Source: Clostridia bacterium
GTDB taxonomy: Bacteria; Bacillota; Clostridia; Oscillospirales; CAG-272
NCBI GenBank assembly: GCA_017456895.1
Contig: JAFTIN010000045.1
Coordinates: 1-41,859 of the forward strand
Direction of reading: 5' to 3'
DNA: 41,859 bases
A program made the translations under genes and the position numbers. A model generated the notes under the pieces. The model saw only the letters and a list, made by a program, of their open reading frames with translations, did not search any database and had not been told where the DNA came from. Positions 8,520 through 16,316 of this stretch are shown in pieces (within the stretch, counting starts at the first letter, position 1; each line of letters starts with the position of its first letter).

Positions 8520-9095
8520 TTAGCAGAATTCGATTTTACCATCGTCGCTGAGAGACGAAATTCTTGCAAGGGATTCTACTCTGTATCCAAGTCTGCGGAT
8601 ATACTCTCCGCCTCCCTGGTATACCTTTTCTACAGCCGCTCCGCAGCCTACGACCGTAGCGCCCGCATTTTTTACGAGAGAGATCAAGGCTCTCATCGCG
8701 CTGCCGTTGGCGAGGAAGTCGTCTATGATGAGGACTCTGTCCTCCTTGGTTATGAATTTCTTCTTTGCGAGTACATTGTATTCGTGCCCGTGGGTGAAGG
8801 ATACAACGGTAGTGGAGTAGAACTCATCTGTCACCTTGCTCGTCGCATTTGATTTTTTTGCAAAGAGAACGGGTACTTTAAAATGGAGCGCGGTAAGACA
8901 AGCGATACCGATTCCGGAGCCGTCAATGGTGAGTATTTTTGTCACTCCGGCATCCTTGAATGCTTCATACCATGCCTCGCTGCATTTTGATATCAGCTCG
9001 GTGTCCATCTGGTGGTTGATAAAGCTGTCTACCTTGATTACGTTACCGGGCAGGACCTCTGCGTCCTTGAGGATTCTTTCTTCAAGCAATTTCAT
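8520..9095 (-). CDS. xpt: Xanthine phosphoribosyltransferase
   Basis: 191 residues, the usual size of Xpt. The enzyme salvages xanthine by transferring it to PRPP to give XMP. The opening MKLLEERILKDAEVLPGNVIKVDSFINHQMD is typical of Xpt, and the PRPP-binding motif is RVLIIDDFLANGSAMRAL. The LFAKKSNATSKVTDEFYSTTVVSFTHG segment also matches the family. GGAGAA precedes the ATG. The gap to the upstream ung gene is only 15 bases, so it is cotranscribed with it; there is no room for the guanine riboswitch that controls xpt in Bacillus. The product call is strong. Confidence 0.94.
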   Translation of the reverse strand: MKLLEERILKDAEVLPGNVIKVDSFINHQMDTELISKCSEAWYEAFKDAGVTKILTIDGSGIGIACLTALHFKVPVLFAKKSNATSKVTDEFYSTTVVSFTHGHEYNVLAKKKFITKEDRVLIIDDFLANGSAMRALISLVKNAGATVVGCGAAVEKVYQGGGEYIRRLGYRVESLARISSLSDDGKIEFC

Positions 9096-9110
9096 ATTCG
9101 TTCTCCTTCC

Positions 9111-9785
9111 TTATTCGTTAATTCTTGACCAGTCTATCGGTTTTTCATTCATAGATATGAGATAGTCGTTTGCTTTCGCAAAGTGGTTTGAACCAAAGAA
9201 GCCTGCATAAGCAGATAGGGGACTTGGATGTGCGCACTCAAGTACAAGGTGCTTTTTATTGGTTATCAGTGACTTCTTTGCTCTCGCATTTCCGCCCCAG
9301 AGCATAAACACTACAGGTCTATCTTTTTCGTTCATCAGCTCGATGATCCTATCGGTCAGTATCTCCCAACCTTTACCCTTGTGGCTCTGCGGAGATCCCT
9401 CCCGTACGGTGAGCGTGGTGTTAAGCAGAAGCACACCTTGCTTTGCCCAGCCTACAAGCTCTCCCGATTCGGGAGTGGGGATACCGAGACTGTCTCCGAG
9501 CTCCTTGAATATGTTTTTTAGCGATGGCGGAAATTGGACTCCTTTTTTGACGGAGAAGCACAGGCCGTGAGCTTGACCTTCGCCGTGATATGGATCCTGA
9601 CCGAGTATAACAACTCTGGCATTCTCGTATGAAGTGTATTTGAGAGCGTTGAATATATCGTTCATAGGCGGATATATTTTTCTTGAGAAGTATTCTGTTT
9701 TTAGAAATTCCCTAAGGGAAAGGTAGTAATCCTTCTTGAATTCAGCCTCAAGAAGAGAGTCCCAATCGTTTCCGATGTGTACCAT
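9111..9785 (-). CDS. ung: Uracil-DNA glycosylase, family 1
   Basis: 224 residues, normal length. It removes uracil from DNA in base-excision repair. The catalytic water-activating loop GQDPYHG carries Asp64, and the leucine-intercalation/catalytic His motif [17 protein letters not shown] lies near the C-terminus. [23 protein letters not shown] and [13 protein letters not shown] are the other conserved blocks. An AAGGAGG site lies just ahead of the ATG, with a sigma-A promoter further upstream. It is the first gene of a minus-strand unit with xpt and probably the 5' nuclease gene. Confidence 0.97.
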   Translation of the reverse strand: MVHIGNDWDSLLEAEFKKDYYLSLREFLKTEYFSRKIYPPMNDIFNALKYTSYENARVVILGQDPYHGEGQAHGLCFSVKKGVQFPPSLKNIFKELGDSLGIPTPESGELVGWAKQGVLLLNTTLTVREGSPQSHKGKGWEILTDRIIELMNEKDRPVVFMLWGGNARAKKSLITNKKHLVLECAHPSPLSAYAGFFGSNHFAKANDYLISMNEKPIDWSRINE

Positions 9786-9814
9786 ACATCCTCCTTTTTC
9801 ATCTCTTTTATTTA

Positions 9815-9843
9815 ATTATATCATCAAAATTTCTATAAATCAA
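9815..9843 (-). promoter_or_regulatory. Sigma-A promoter of ung-xpt
   Basis: On the minus strand TTGATT and TATAAT are separated by 17 bases, 30 bases upstream of the ung start codon. Confidence 0.7.
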
Positions 9844-9895
9844 CAAAAAACCCTAAACTTTTTATTGTCTCGGGTATAAATATTTGTTATTCAAT

Positions 9896-10834
9896 TTATA
9901 CAAAAACGGTCTCTATCACCTTTTTGCAGTTTGGAGGAGAGTATTGCCAGGAGTCTATGTGCCTGACATTGTCAGTATCGATGAAATACTCGAGCTCCTC
10001 GGGATATTCCTCCTCGTCGTGAGAATCTATGATGATCAGTTTGATTTTCATCTTCTCCGGGATTATTGATTTTATATATACCGCGGCTGCTTGACCCGGG
10101 CGCACATCGTCTCTGTATTCCGCAAGTCCGGCAAGGTTTGGCCTTAACTCAATAAATACACCGTAGTTTTCCACGCTTCGGATGACCCCTTTGACCGTCT
10201 GTCCTTCATTGAATAGAGAGGCGTTCTCGCTCCAGCTGCCGAGCAACTCGCGTTCGGAAACGTATATTCTGCCTTTTGAATCTATGCTTTTCACCACAGT
10301 GTGTATCATGTCGCCTACGGCGAGTCTGACCGAGGGGTGTGAGATCCTTGATACCGATATTGAGTCTATTGAGAGCAGGGAGGTAATACCGCAGCCAATG
10401 TCCACAAAGGCGCCGAAGCTTTCAAGGTGCGTTATCTTTGTAGGTATTATGTCACCGGGGATAAGTGTGGATATGTAGTTGTTTATACATTCCATTTGTG
10501 CGGCTCTGCGCGACAGAATTACCGTTGTTTTGCATGCGTCGTGCCTGTCAAAGCCTATTACCTTAAAGCATACGGTCTTTCCGACTCTTGTCAGCACTGC
10601 GATATCCTTTATTTCTTCTCCTTCTTTGACGTACAGTACCTCATCTCTTGGGATCACAGCACGCACCCTTGGGCCCAGGTCTACGTGCAGATTGAAGTTG
10701 TGGTCGCATAACGTTACACCTGCTTCAAGGATTACTCCCTTGTCGAGTGCAGCCTCCAATCCTTCTATACTTGATATATATTCTCGATTCTTATGAGTGG
10801 ATACGATGTATCCCTCGGGCATATACTTATTCAT
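9896..10834 (-). CDS. S1-domain RNA-binding protein (ribosomal S1-like)
   Basis: 312 residues with at least three S1-type OB folds. The first is degenerate (about 36-110). The second is clear, GDIIPTKITHLESFGAFVDIGCGITSLL at about 126-155, and the third is GQTVKGVIRSVENYGVFIELRPNLAGLAE at about 211-240. The C-terminal 50 residues are acidic and unlike S1. It probably binds RNA, as ribosomal S1 homologues of Firmicutes do; such proteins can assist translation or mRNA handling. No nuclease or helicase domain is present. It is preceded on the minus strand by mazF and an 84-base gap with a stem-loop. Its precise role is unknown. Confidence 0.85.
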   Translation of the reverse strand: MNKYMPEGYIVSTHKNREYISSIEGLEAALDKGVILEAGVTLCDHNFNLHVDLGPRVRAVIPRDEVLYVKEGEEIKDIAVLTRVGKTVCFKVIGFDRHDACKTTVILSRRAAQMECINNYISTLIPGDIIPTKITHLESFGAFVDIGCGITSLLSIDSISVSRISHPSVRLAVGDMIHTVVKSIDSKGRIYVSERELLGSWSENASLFNEGQTVKGVIRSVENYGVFIELRPNLAGLAEYRDDVRPGQAAAVYIKSIIPEKMKIKLIIIDSHDEEEYPEELEYFIDTDNVRHIDSWQYSPPNCKKVIETVFV

Positions 10835-10857
10835 GCTTTACCGTCCCTTATAGAGTT

Positions 10858-10878
10858 AATAGCAGTTCTCCTGCTATT
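10858..10878 (-). other. Short stem-loop in the leader of the S1-domain gene
   Basis: Perfect 8-bp stem AATAGCAG / CTGCTATT with a 5-base loop, about 24 bases upstream of the S1-domain start codon and just after mazF. There is no U run after it, so an mRNA-stability or leader role is as likely as termination. Confidence 0.5.
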
Positions 10879-10918
10879 TTAGAATATGATAAAGCATATT
10901 GAAATATGACGAAAAAGA

Positions 10919-11281
10919 TTAACCTATTGCACCCGCACCGCCAAGGCCAAAGCTTACCTGAATTGCGCTGTTTACGACCTGCATTGTTGCATCGTCGAGG
11001 TGCCCCATCTTTTCCTTCAATCGTTGCTTGTCTAAGGTACGAATCTGTTCGAGCAGTATCACACTGTCCTTAGCGAGTCCTACGCTCGGTGCGGAAACAT
11101 CGATATGCGTCGGCAATTTTGCCTTTCCCATTTTTGAGGTTATAGCCGCTGCTATAACCGTAGGACTGTATTTGTTTCCGACGTCATTTTGTACTATCAG
11201 TACGGGGCGCAGACCTCCTTGCTCGCTGCCGATAACAGGGCTTAGATCTGCGTAAAATATATCACCGCGTCTTATAGTCAT
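10919..11281 (-). CDS. MazF/EndoA-type endoribonuclease toxin
   Basis: 120 residues from the ATG at 11281. That start gives the canonical [33 protein letters not shown] opening and has GAAAGGAA ahead of it; a longer in-frame extension to 11335 is not family-like. Conserved PemK/MazF features are [10 protein letters not shown]-x-x-RPVLI, the [13 protein letters not shown] strand and [20 protein letters not shown]. Family members cleave mRNA at short sequences, as Bacillus EndoA does at UACAU. The last residues [10 protein letters not shown] are Gly/Ala rich. In Bacillus the antitoxin gene lies directly upstream; no such small ORF is seen in the 184 bases between this gene and the DUF378 gene. 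Confidence 0.92.
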   Translation of the reverse strand: MTIRRGDIFYADLSPVIGSEQGGLRPVLIVQNDVGNKYSPTVIAAAITSKMGKAKLPTHIDVSAPSVGLAKDSVILLEQIRTLDKQRLKEKMGHLDDATMQVVNSAIQVSFGLGGAGAIG

Positions 11282-11410
11282 TTTTTCTTTTCCTTTCAAC
11301 TTATACTTGGCAAAGTGAAATAACGGTAAGGTCAACTCTTATCTATATTCTTGCCTTCGGAGGTATTTTTAAACCGCAAATCCGAAAAAACCTCACCTTT
11401 ATTGTATGCG

Positions 11411-11450
11411 AAAAAAAGAAAAACGGCTATCATCAAATGACGACAGCCGT
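11411..11450 (-). terminator. Intrinsic terminator of the DUF378 gene
   Basis: On the minus strand ACGGCTGTCGTCA pairs with TGATGATAGCCGT (two G-U pairs) around a two-base gap, and is followed by TTTTTC and further T residues. Confidence 0.85.
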
Positions 11451-11465
11451 CGGGGTGACGCTTTA

Positions 11466-11684
11466 TTATACGCCGTGCTCGAGCGCCTCTTCCTCGTTTC
11501 TGAAGAGCAGAGAGATGCACCAAATACCCGCAAGAGCAACTGCAACGTAGATTATTCTTGCAAGCACGGTTTCAGCTCCGCCTGCGATCCAGGCGACGAG
11601 ATCAAAGGAGAACAAGCCGACCAGACCCCAGTTCAGTGTACCAATGATTGCGATCGCCAAGGCGATTTTGTTCATGATCATCAT
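11466..11684 (-). CDS. DUF378 small membrane protein (YuzA-like)
   Basis: 72 residues. The sequence NKIALAIAIIGTLNWGLVGLFSFDLVAWIAGG followed by LARIIYVAVALAGIWCISLLF is the DUF378 pattern: two hydrophobic helices with the conserved NWGLVG motif near the first helix. It is expected in the cytoplasmic membrane; the family has no known biochemical function. The start could be any of the closely spaced ATGs at 11684, 11681 or 11675; the first lies nearest a GGAC ribosome-binding-like stretch. It has its own terminator, and the leader to the right is structured. Confidence 0.88.
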   Translation of the reverse strand: MMIMNKIALAIAIIGTLNWGLVGLFSFDLVAWIAGGAETVLARIIYVAVALAGIWCISLLFRNEEEALEHGV

Positions 11685-11717
11685 TTGATCGGACCGTCCT
11701 TTTCAAATACTGTTTAA

Positions 11718-11776
11718 GCCGTAATACAATAATTCATCACTCTTAAAACAAGTGACTCTGCCTCTAATTATACGGC
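11718..11776 (-). other. Structured leader between sigK and the DUF378 gene
   Basis: GCCGTA at one end pairs with TACGGC at the other, and an inner hairpin TCACT/AGTGA closes on a 9-base loop. A TATAAT hexamer is embedded in the first arm on the minus strand, but no good -35 precedes it. It could end the sigK transcript, carry a promoter, or both. Confidence 0.4.
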
Positions 11777-11813
11777 TGAATATAGTTTTACACCATATTT
11801 CGCATTTTATTCG

Positions 11814-12512
11814 TCAATCATTAAAATCCGGCCTTGCACCAAATGAGTCTCTTAGCTTTTCGAGCGCCTTTTTCTCAATTCTCGATACGTATGAGCGTGA
11901 GATCCTTAAGTGATTTGCGACCTCTCTTTGTGTCAATGGCTTGTAGCCCTCAAGTCCGTATCTTAGGATGATTATCTCCTTTTCTCTTTCGTCGAGCTTA
12001 GTGTTTACAAGCTCGCATAACCGTGCGGTGTGTATTCTCAGATCCACACTGTCCGCTATGTCTTCATCAACGCTGATAACATCTAAGTAGGTCAGGGGAT
12101 TGCCATCCTTGTCAACGTCTATCGTGTCGTTAATTGATACCTCACCCTGCATCTTTTTCTGACTTCTGAAGTACATCAGTATCTCGTTCTGCACACACTT
12201 TGCACCGTATGTGGCAAACCTTGTTCCGTACTCGCTTTTGAAAGAGTCTACAGCCTTGATCAGTCCAAGGCTGCCGACACTTAACAGCTCATCGGGATAC
12301 TGATATGTAGAATAGTATTTCCTGATAATGTGCGAGACGAGTCTCAGATTTCTTTCAATGATAATTTCTCTTGCTTTTTTATCTCCGCTCCTCATCCTCT
12401 CAAAAGCTCGTGCTTCCTCATCCTTGGAGAGCGGAGGCGGAAAGCTCTCAAACTCCTCAATTCCAAGTATAAGACTTATGAATCTTAAAAGAATACGTGA
12501 TAATTCTCTCAA
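11814..12512 (-). CDS. sigK: Sporulation sigma factor SigK-type
   Basis: Region 2 is NLRLVSHIIRKYYSTYQYPDELLSVGSLGLIKAVDSF, followed by RFATYGAKCVQNEILMYFRSQKK (promoter melting). Region 4 ends with LTQREVANHLRISRSYVSRIEKKALEKL, the SigK wording. Upstream of region 2 a short hydrophobic stretch, ILLRFISLILGIEEF, resembles the pro-sequence that SpoIVFB removes from pro-SigK. I place the start at the TTG at 12512, with GGGAG six bases before it, giving 232 residues (Bacillus SigK 241). The longer frame to 12608 would begin inside the terminator of the preceding gene. The gene is intact, with no skin-element interruption. SigE is the alternative but fits less well. Confidence 0.85.
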   Translation of the reverse strand: MRELSRILLRFISLILGIEEFESFPPPLSKDEEARAFERMRSGDKKAREIIIERNLRLVSHIIRKYYSTYQYPDELLSVGSLGLIKAVDSFKSEYGTRFATYGAKCVQNEILMYFRSQKKMQGEVSINDTIDVDKDGNPLTYLDVISVDEDIADSVDLRIHTARLCELVNTKLDEREKEIIILRYGLEGYKPLTQREVANHLRISRSYVSRIEKKALEKLRDSFGARPDFND

Positions 12513-12559
12513 TTTCTTCTCCCAAAATATTTTTTGTTGCAGTATCCAATTATATTCCC

Positions 12560-12600
12560 GGAAAAAAAGAAAATGCATATCCGCACAGGGATATGCATTT
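12560..12600 (-). terminator. Intrinsic terminator of the winged-helix regulator gene
   Basis: Perfect 12-bp stem AAATGCATATCC with its complement and a 6-base loop, followed on the minus strand by TCTTTTTTTCC. It begins four bases after the regulator stop codon and separates it from sigK. Confidence 0.93.
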
Positions 12601-12604
12601 TGCA

Positions 12605-13285
12605 TCATTTTGCTTCATCAAGTGCTTTTATCAGCTCGGGGGTAGATACTGCATAGCCTTTACCTTGAATGTTGACAAAGAGGTTTTTACCTCTTATTTC
12701 ACGGAATTTTCTATTCATCACTGATATGTGAGTCCTTATGCTTGTTATCTCCGGTCTTCTTGAGGGCTTGAAGGCAAATTTTAATATATCTCTCGCGCTC
12801 ATAGGTATCGGATACGCGCTTATGAGATATCGCAGTATCATAGTTTCGGTCTTGGTGAAGGATATCGGGGTGTCGAAGACCTTTACCACATCGCTCGTGC
12901 AGGATGCATCAATGCCTGCGAGTCTGTAGTGTGCGCTGATAGGAATCATTTTCTCGTGCTGATAAGCAACAACACCTTCGATAAGAGTGGATGAGTATAT
13001 AGAATCGGGGAAGGTTGAGTCGAAGATCGACTGTGGGTATTCTGATGCGGGAGCGTCCGTTATAGCGAAGATCGGTGTCTTCGCGTTGTATGAACGGAGT
13101 CTTTCGACGAGGTCCTTAGCATCCGGCAAAGACTCCGGAGTTACGACCAGAACGGCTTTGTACAGTCCGGATATTTCCGAGAGTGCCTCCGTTGGTGTTA
13201 CCGCATAGGATACTACTCCCATGTAGTAGAATATATCGCTTATCGCCTGCGCCCTCTTTTTTTGAGCGCCAATTACGAGAATCAT
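12605..13285 (-). CDS. Winged-helix transcription regulator with degenerate receiver domain
   Basis: 226 residues. The N-terminal ~115 residues follow the beta/alpha rhythm of a response-regulator receiver (ILVIGAQKKRAQAISDIFYYMG, then AVLVVTPESLP, then PIFAITDAP). The phosphoacceptor position is Thr49, and no acidic pair follows the first strand, so phosphorylation by a histidine kinase is unlikely. Residues about 140-220 are an OmpR/PhoB-type winged helix: ISFTKTETMILRYLIS, RTHISVMNRKFREI and the wing NIQGKGYAV. It is probably a DNA-binding regulator controlled in some other way. GAAAGGAAA precedes the ATG, and no kinase gene is adjacent. Targets are unknown. Confidence 0.85.
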   Translation of the reverse strand: MILVIGAQKKRAQAISDIFYYMGVVSYAVTPTEALSEISGLYKAVLVVTPESLPDAKDLVERLRSYNAKTPIFAITDAPASEYPQSIFDSTFPDSIYSSTLIEGVVAYQHEKMIPISAHYRLAGIDASCTSDVVKVFDTPISFTKTETMILRYLISAYPIPMSARDILKFAFKPSRRPEITSIRTHISVMNRKFREIRGKNLFVNIQGKGYAVSTPELIKALDEAK

Positions 13286-13380
13286 AGTGATTTCCTTTCG
13301 TCATTTAAAGATTAAGTCATCTCGAGTAAGAATAATTATACCTAAAATTCTTGAAAAATTCAAGTCTTTATCTAAACGAG

Positions 13381-13409
13381 TTGACATTGCGGATAAAAAA
13401 GTATATAAT
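13381..13409 (+). promoter_or_regulatory. Consensus sigma-A promoter of the SDR gene
   Basis: TTGACA, a 17-base spacer and TATAAT, both hexamers perfect, 29 bases before the start codon. Confidence 0.9.
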
Positions 13410-13437
13410 ATACGTATAAATTTTTATGGAGAATATA

Positions 13438-14154
13438 ATGAAAACTGTATTGATCACGGGCGGCTCAAGAGGAATTGGCCGTGAGCTCGTCCGCCTTTTC
13501 TCTGAAAACGGATATAACGTTGCATTTACCTATAGATCCAGCGACGTTAGGGCAAATGAGCTTGCTAAGAATACCGGCGCCCTTCCCATCAAGGCTGATT
13601 CGGCCGTAGAGTCGGATGTCAACTCCGCGATAGCTAAGACACTTTCCGAGTACGGAAGCATAGATTGCCTTATCAACAACGCCGCTATTTCCTCCTTCTC
13701 GCTCTTTACCGACCTTTCCATTGAAGAGTGGAACGAAACTCTCGCTGTCAATCTTACCGGTGCCTTTCTTTACTCCAAAGGAGTAATTCCCGATATGCTT
13801 AAGAGAAAAGAAGGTAGAATAATCAATATCAGCTCCATGTGGGGACTTGTTGGATCGTCCTGTGAGGTTCATTATTCCGCTGCAAAGGCAGGGCTCATTG
13901 GTATGACTAAGGCTCTTGCCAAGGAGCTCGGACCCTCGGGTATAACAGTCAATGCCATAGCGCCCGGCGTTATCAACACGGAGATGAACAGCCACCTTTC
14001 GGACGAGGACAGGGAAGCGCTCATTGACGAGACACCTCTTATGCGCTTCGGTGAATGCTCTGACGTTGCCGAGGCAGCGCTCTTCCTTGCGAGCGATAAG
14101 GCATCTTTCATAACAGGTGAGGTGCTTAACGTGAGCGGAGGCTTCGTTATCTGA
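13438..14154 (+). CDS. Short-chain dehydrogenase/reductase (FabG-like)
   Basis: 238 residues from the ATG at 13438; the ATG at 13426 is rejected because GGAGA at 13428-13432 is the ribosome binding site for the later one. Classical SDR motifs are complete: TGGSRGIG for NAD(P) binding, the NNAA segment in CLINNAAIS, a catalytic Ser in INISSMWG, the YSAAK active site, and APGVINTEM. The C-terminal FITGEVLNVSGGF is standard for FabG-type 3-oxoacyl reductases. There are no fatty-acid genes nearby, so a FabG paralogue acting on another carbonyl substrate is as likely as the fatty-acid enzyme. The gene is monocistronic with a consensus promoter. Confidence 0.9.
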   Translation: MKTVLITGGSRGIGRELVRLFSENGYNVAFTYRSSDVRANELAKNTGALPIKADSAVESDVNSAIAKTLSEYGSIDCLINNAAISSFSLFTDLSIEEWNETLAVNLTGAFLYSKGVIPDMLKRKEGRIINISSMWGLVGSSCEVHYSAAKAGLIGMTKALAKELGPSGITVNAIAPGVINTEMNSHLSDEDREALIDETPLMRFGECSDVAEAALFLASDKASFITGEVLNVSGGFVI

Positions 14155-14176
14155 GTTTTTTACTGATTTGGAGTAA

Positions 14177-14200
14177 TTTGTCGATAAAAAATCCGACAAA
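14177..14200 (+). terminator. Weak stem-loop after the SDR gene
   Basis: A 7-bp stem TTTGTCG/CGACAAA with a 10-base loop, followed within a few bases by a T run that is also part of the SRP RNA promoter. Termination is plausible but not strong. Confidence 0.35.
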
Positions 14201-14204
14201 GCTA

Positions 14205-14233
14205 TTGATTTTTTAAAATATATGTGATATAAT
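14205..14233 (+). promoter_or_regulatory. Promoter of the SRP RNA gene
   Basis: TTGATT and TATAAT with a 17-base spacer and extended -10 TGTGATATAAT, about 34 bases upstream of the mature RNA 5' end. Confidence 0.75.
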
Positions 14234-14266
14234 CTTTAAGACTGTAAAGGTCTAATTAAAATTTAT

Positions 14267-14569
14267 CGGTGCGTCGGGTGGAGTCATACCAGCCGGGGTG
14301 GTAGCGGTACCTTGTACCTGAAATCCGCTATAGCAGGGGTTCATTCCCATCCGGAGGGCTCGTCCTGTGTAGTCTGCACCGTCATTTTCTATGTTGAAGA
14401 ATGGGTCTTGCGCAACGCGAGGCCGTGAACCATGTCAGGTGGGGAACCAAGCAGCATTAAGCGGTTTATCGGGTGTGCCGCGAGGCAGCCTGTTCGGAGT
14501 AGAGGTGGCGGTTACCGTATGTAGGGGGATTTTCGAAGTTTGGGTGTATGGCTCTTTCCGACGCATCGA
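14267..14569 (+). ncRNA. ffs: Signal recognition particle RNA, long Alu-containing type
   Basis: The universal domain IV is visible around 14430-14460: GTCAGGTGGGGAACCAAGCAGC, with the apical GGAA tetraloop and the asymmetric loop that binds Ffh. The 5' part holds the Alu-like domain found in Bacillus/Clostridium SRP RNAs (GCCGGGGTGGTAGCGGTACC and ATCCGCTATAGCAGGGG). The two ends pair: GGTGCGTCGG at 14268-14277 with CCGACGCATC at 14558-14567, fixing the mature length near 300 bases. It lies immediately upstream of dnaX, the common position in Firmicutes. Exact ends depend on RNase processing. Confidence 0.95.
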
Positions 14570-14571
14570 AC

Positions 14572-14620
14572 AAAGCGCGTACAGGGACCTTGTTTTGTCT
14601 ACCGCTTCGCGCTTTTTTTA
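14572..14620 (+). terminator. Terminator of SRP RNA
   Basis: AAAGCGCG at 14572-14579 pairs with CGCGCTTT at 14608-14615, and the second arm runs into a T tract. It lies directly after the SRP RNA and before dnaX. Confidence 0.8.
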
Positions 14621-14648
14621 TTTACTTTCACACTACAGAGGAGGTCGT

Positions 14649-16286
14649 ATGTCGGATTACAGAGCTTTATACCGTAAATGGCGCCCGGTCGATTTTGATG
14701 ACGTCTCGGGACAAGATGCGATAACCGATATTCTTAAATACGAGGTTGCCGGCGATAAGCTCTCGCATGCATATCTGTTTTGCGGCTCGCGCGGAACAGG
14801 TAAGACAAGCTGTGCGAAGATACTTGCCAAGGCAGTGAACTGCCTTAATCCGAGAAACGGCAACCCCTGTAACGAGTGCGAGTCCTGCCGTAGCATCGAT
14901 GCCGGAACTGCCACCGATGTTATTGAGATGGACGCTGCAAGTAACAACGGTGTCGATAACGTCAGAGATATGAAGGATGAGATAGCCTTCACTCCCGCGC
15001 TTCTCAAGTATCGTGTGTATATCATAGACGAGGTGCATATGATGTCCGGCTCGGCGTTTAACGCCCTTCTCAAGACTCTTGAGGAGCCCCCGTCATACGT
15101 CGTGTTCATTCTCGCGACTACCGAGTTCCACAAGCTCCCGACTACGATAGTTTCCAGATGTCAAAGATTTGATTTCAGAAGGATCTCTACAGACAATATA
15201 ATGTCTCGTCTGAAGCATATTGCAGGGAACGAGGGTATATCTCTTACCGATGACGGTGCGAGAGTTATCGCCAGGGTTTCACGCGGAGGCATGCGTGATG
15301 CGATTAGCCTTCTTGAGCTTTGCGCAGGTGCGCGCAGGACGATAGATGAAAGGCTTGTTTTTGAGACCGTGGGCTCCGGTAACAGAGACAACGCGTACAG
15401 ACTTATCAAGTCTATTCTTAAACAGGATTATACGGCGGTGTATGCCACTGTAAACGAGGTGGTTATGAATAGCGCCGACATCTCTGTGTTTTGGCAGGAG
15501 ATAATTGACTCATACAGAGATATTATGGTAGTTAAGAACTCCGAGCGCGCCAAGGACTATCTTGATCTTACCGAGGTAGAGTATGAGACTTTGGTTGAAC
15601 TCGCAGGGGAATTTACTCCCGCGCGTCTTTCTTACCATGTATCGTTACTCGAGGGAGCTATGGCCGATATGCAGAGGGCATTCAACTCCAAACGCTCGAT
15701 CGCTGACATCGCTCTTACCCGTATGTGCGACGCGAAATCTTCATTCTCTCCCGAGTCCTTGGCTCTTCGCGTTGATGAGCTCGAAAGAGAACTCTCTATG
15801 ATGAAGCTGGGCGTTGGAACAGTCTCGAGGATAGTTAACGATGAGACTAACGTTAAGGTGCTTCCTACCGTTAAGATCGTTGAAGAAAAAGCCGAAGATA
15901 AAACGGTAAAAAATCGAAATATCGATACAAAAAGCAAGGCAGAAACGACAGTTTCCAGAGATGGAAAACCTATAAAGTATGACAGGTGGCCATACGTTGT
16001 TGAGAGGATAGGCGAGCTCAAATGCTCGTTGTCTGTACAGTTTAAGAAGTCTGAGGCGTATAAGAGGCCGGACGGTTCCTTCCTTATCAGGATGAACTCG
16101 TTCTTTGCAAATAAGCTGGCAAAAAGCGACTCCGATCTCTCTATACTCCGCGGAATTCTTGCTGAAAAAGAGAATCTGCCTCCGGAACAGATCAGACTTA
16201 ATATAGAGCCGCTTGATACTTCTTCTATTGGAGACTTCTCCGACGAGATAGAGAGTAATATCGGTTCAATGAATACGTTGTTTTAA
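14649..16286 (+). CDS. dnaX: DNA polymerase III subunits gamma and tau
   Basis: Clamp-loader ATPase of the replicative polymerase, 545 residues from the ATG at 14649, which has AGAGGAGG just ahead. The same frame is open to 14391 but that stretch is the SRP RNA gene. Walker A is GSRGTGKT at 46-53; the zinc site uses Cys65, Cys74, Cys77 and Cys80; Walker B is YIIDEVH near 124-130; the SRC arginine finger is in IVSRCQRFDF. After about residue 365 the sequence becomes a variable linker and a short C-terminal domain. No convincing slippery heptamer for a gamma frameshift product was seen. It leads the dnaX-ebfC-recR unit. Confidence 0.97.
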   Translation: MSDYRALYRKWRPVDFDDVSGQDAITDILKYEVAGDKLSHAYLFCGSRGTGKTSCAKILAKAVNCLNPRNGNPCNECESCRSIDAGTATDVIEMDAASNNGVDNVRDMKDEIAFTPALLKYRVYIIDEVHMMSGSAFNALLKTLEEPPSYVVFILATTEFHKLPTTIVSRCQRFDFRRISTDNIMSRLKHIAGNEGISLTDDGARVIARVSRGGMRDAISLLELCAGARRTIDERLVFETVGSGNRDNAYRLIKSILKQDYTAVYATVNEVVMNSADISVFWQEIIDSYRDIMVVKNSERAKDYLDLTEVEYETLVELAGEFTPARLSYHVSLLEGAMADMQRAFNSKRSIADIALTRMCDAKSSFSPESLALRVDELERELSMMKLGVGTVSRIVNDETNVKVLPTVKIVEEKAEDKTVKNRNIDTKSKAETTVSRDGKPIKYDRWPYVVERIGELKCSLSVQFKKSEAYKRPDGSFLIRMNSFFANKLAKSDSDLSILRGILAEKENLPPEQIRLNIEPLDTSSIGDFSDEIESNIGSMNTLF

Positions 16287-16316
16287 ATTTACCTAACATA
16301 GAAAGGCAGACGAAAG

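Noticed and set aside
9096-9110. Possible purine riboswitch before xpt
   Set aside because: The gap to ung is only 15 bases, so no aptamer fits.
11282-11335. N-terminal extension of MazF
   Set aside because: [13 protein letters not shown] is the conserved family start, and a ribosome binding site lies before it.
12513-12608. Longer sigK frame starting at 12608
   Set aside because: It would start inside the terminator hairpin of the preceding regulator gene, and the TTG at 12512 has a good GGGAG site.
13465-14199. Minus-strand frame of 244 codons opposite the SDR gene
   Set aside because: No domain, no promoter or ribosome binding site; the plus-strand SDR gene has all catalytic motifs.
14391-14648. 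Upstream extension of the dnaX frame
   Set aside because: This stretch is the SRP RNA gene and its terminator; the ATG at 14649 has a strong ribosome binding site and gives the standard DnaX N-terminus.
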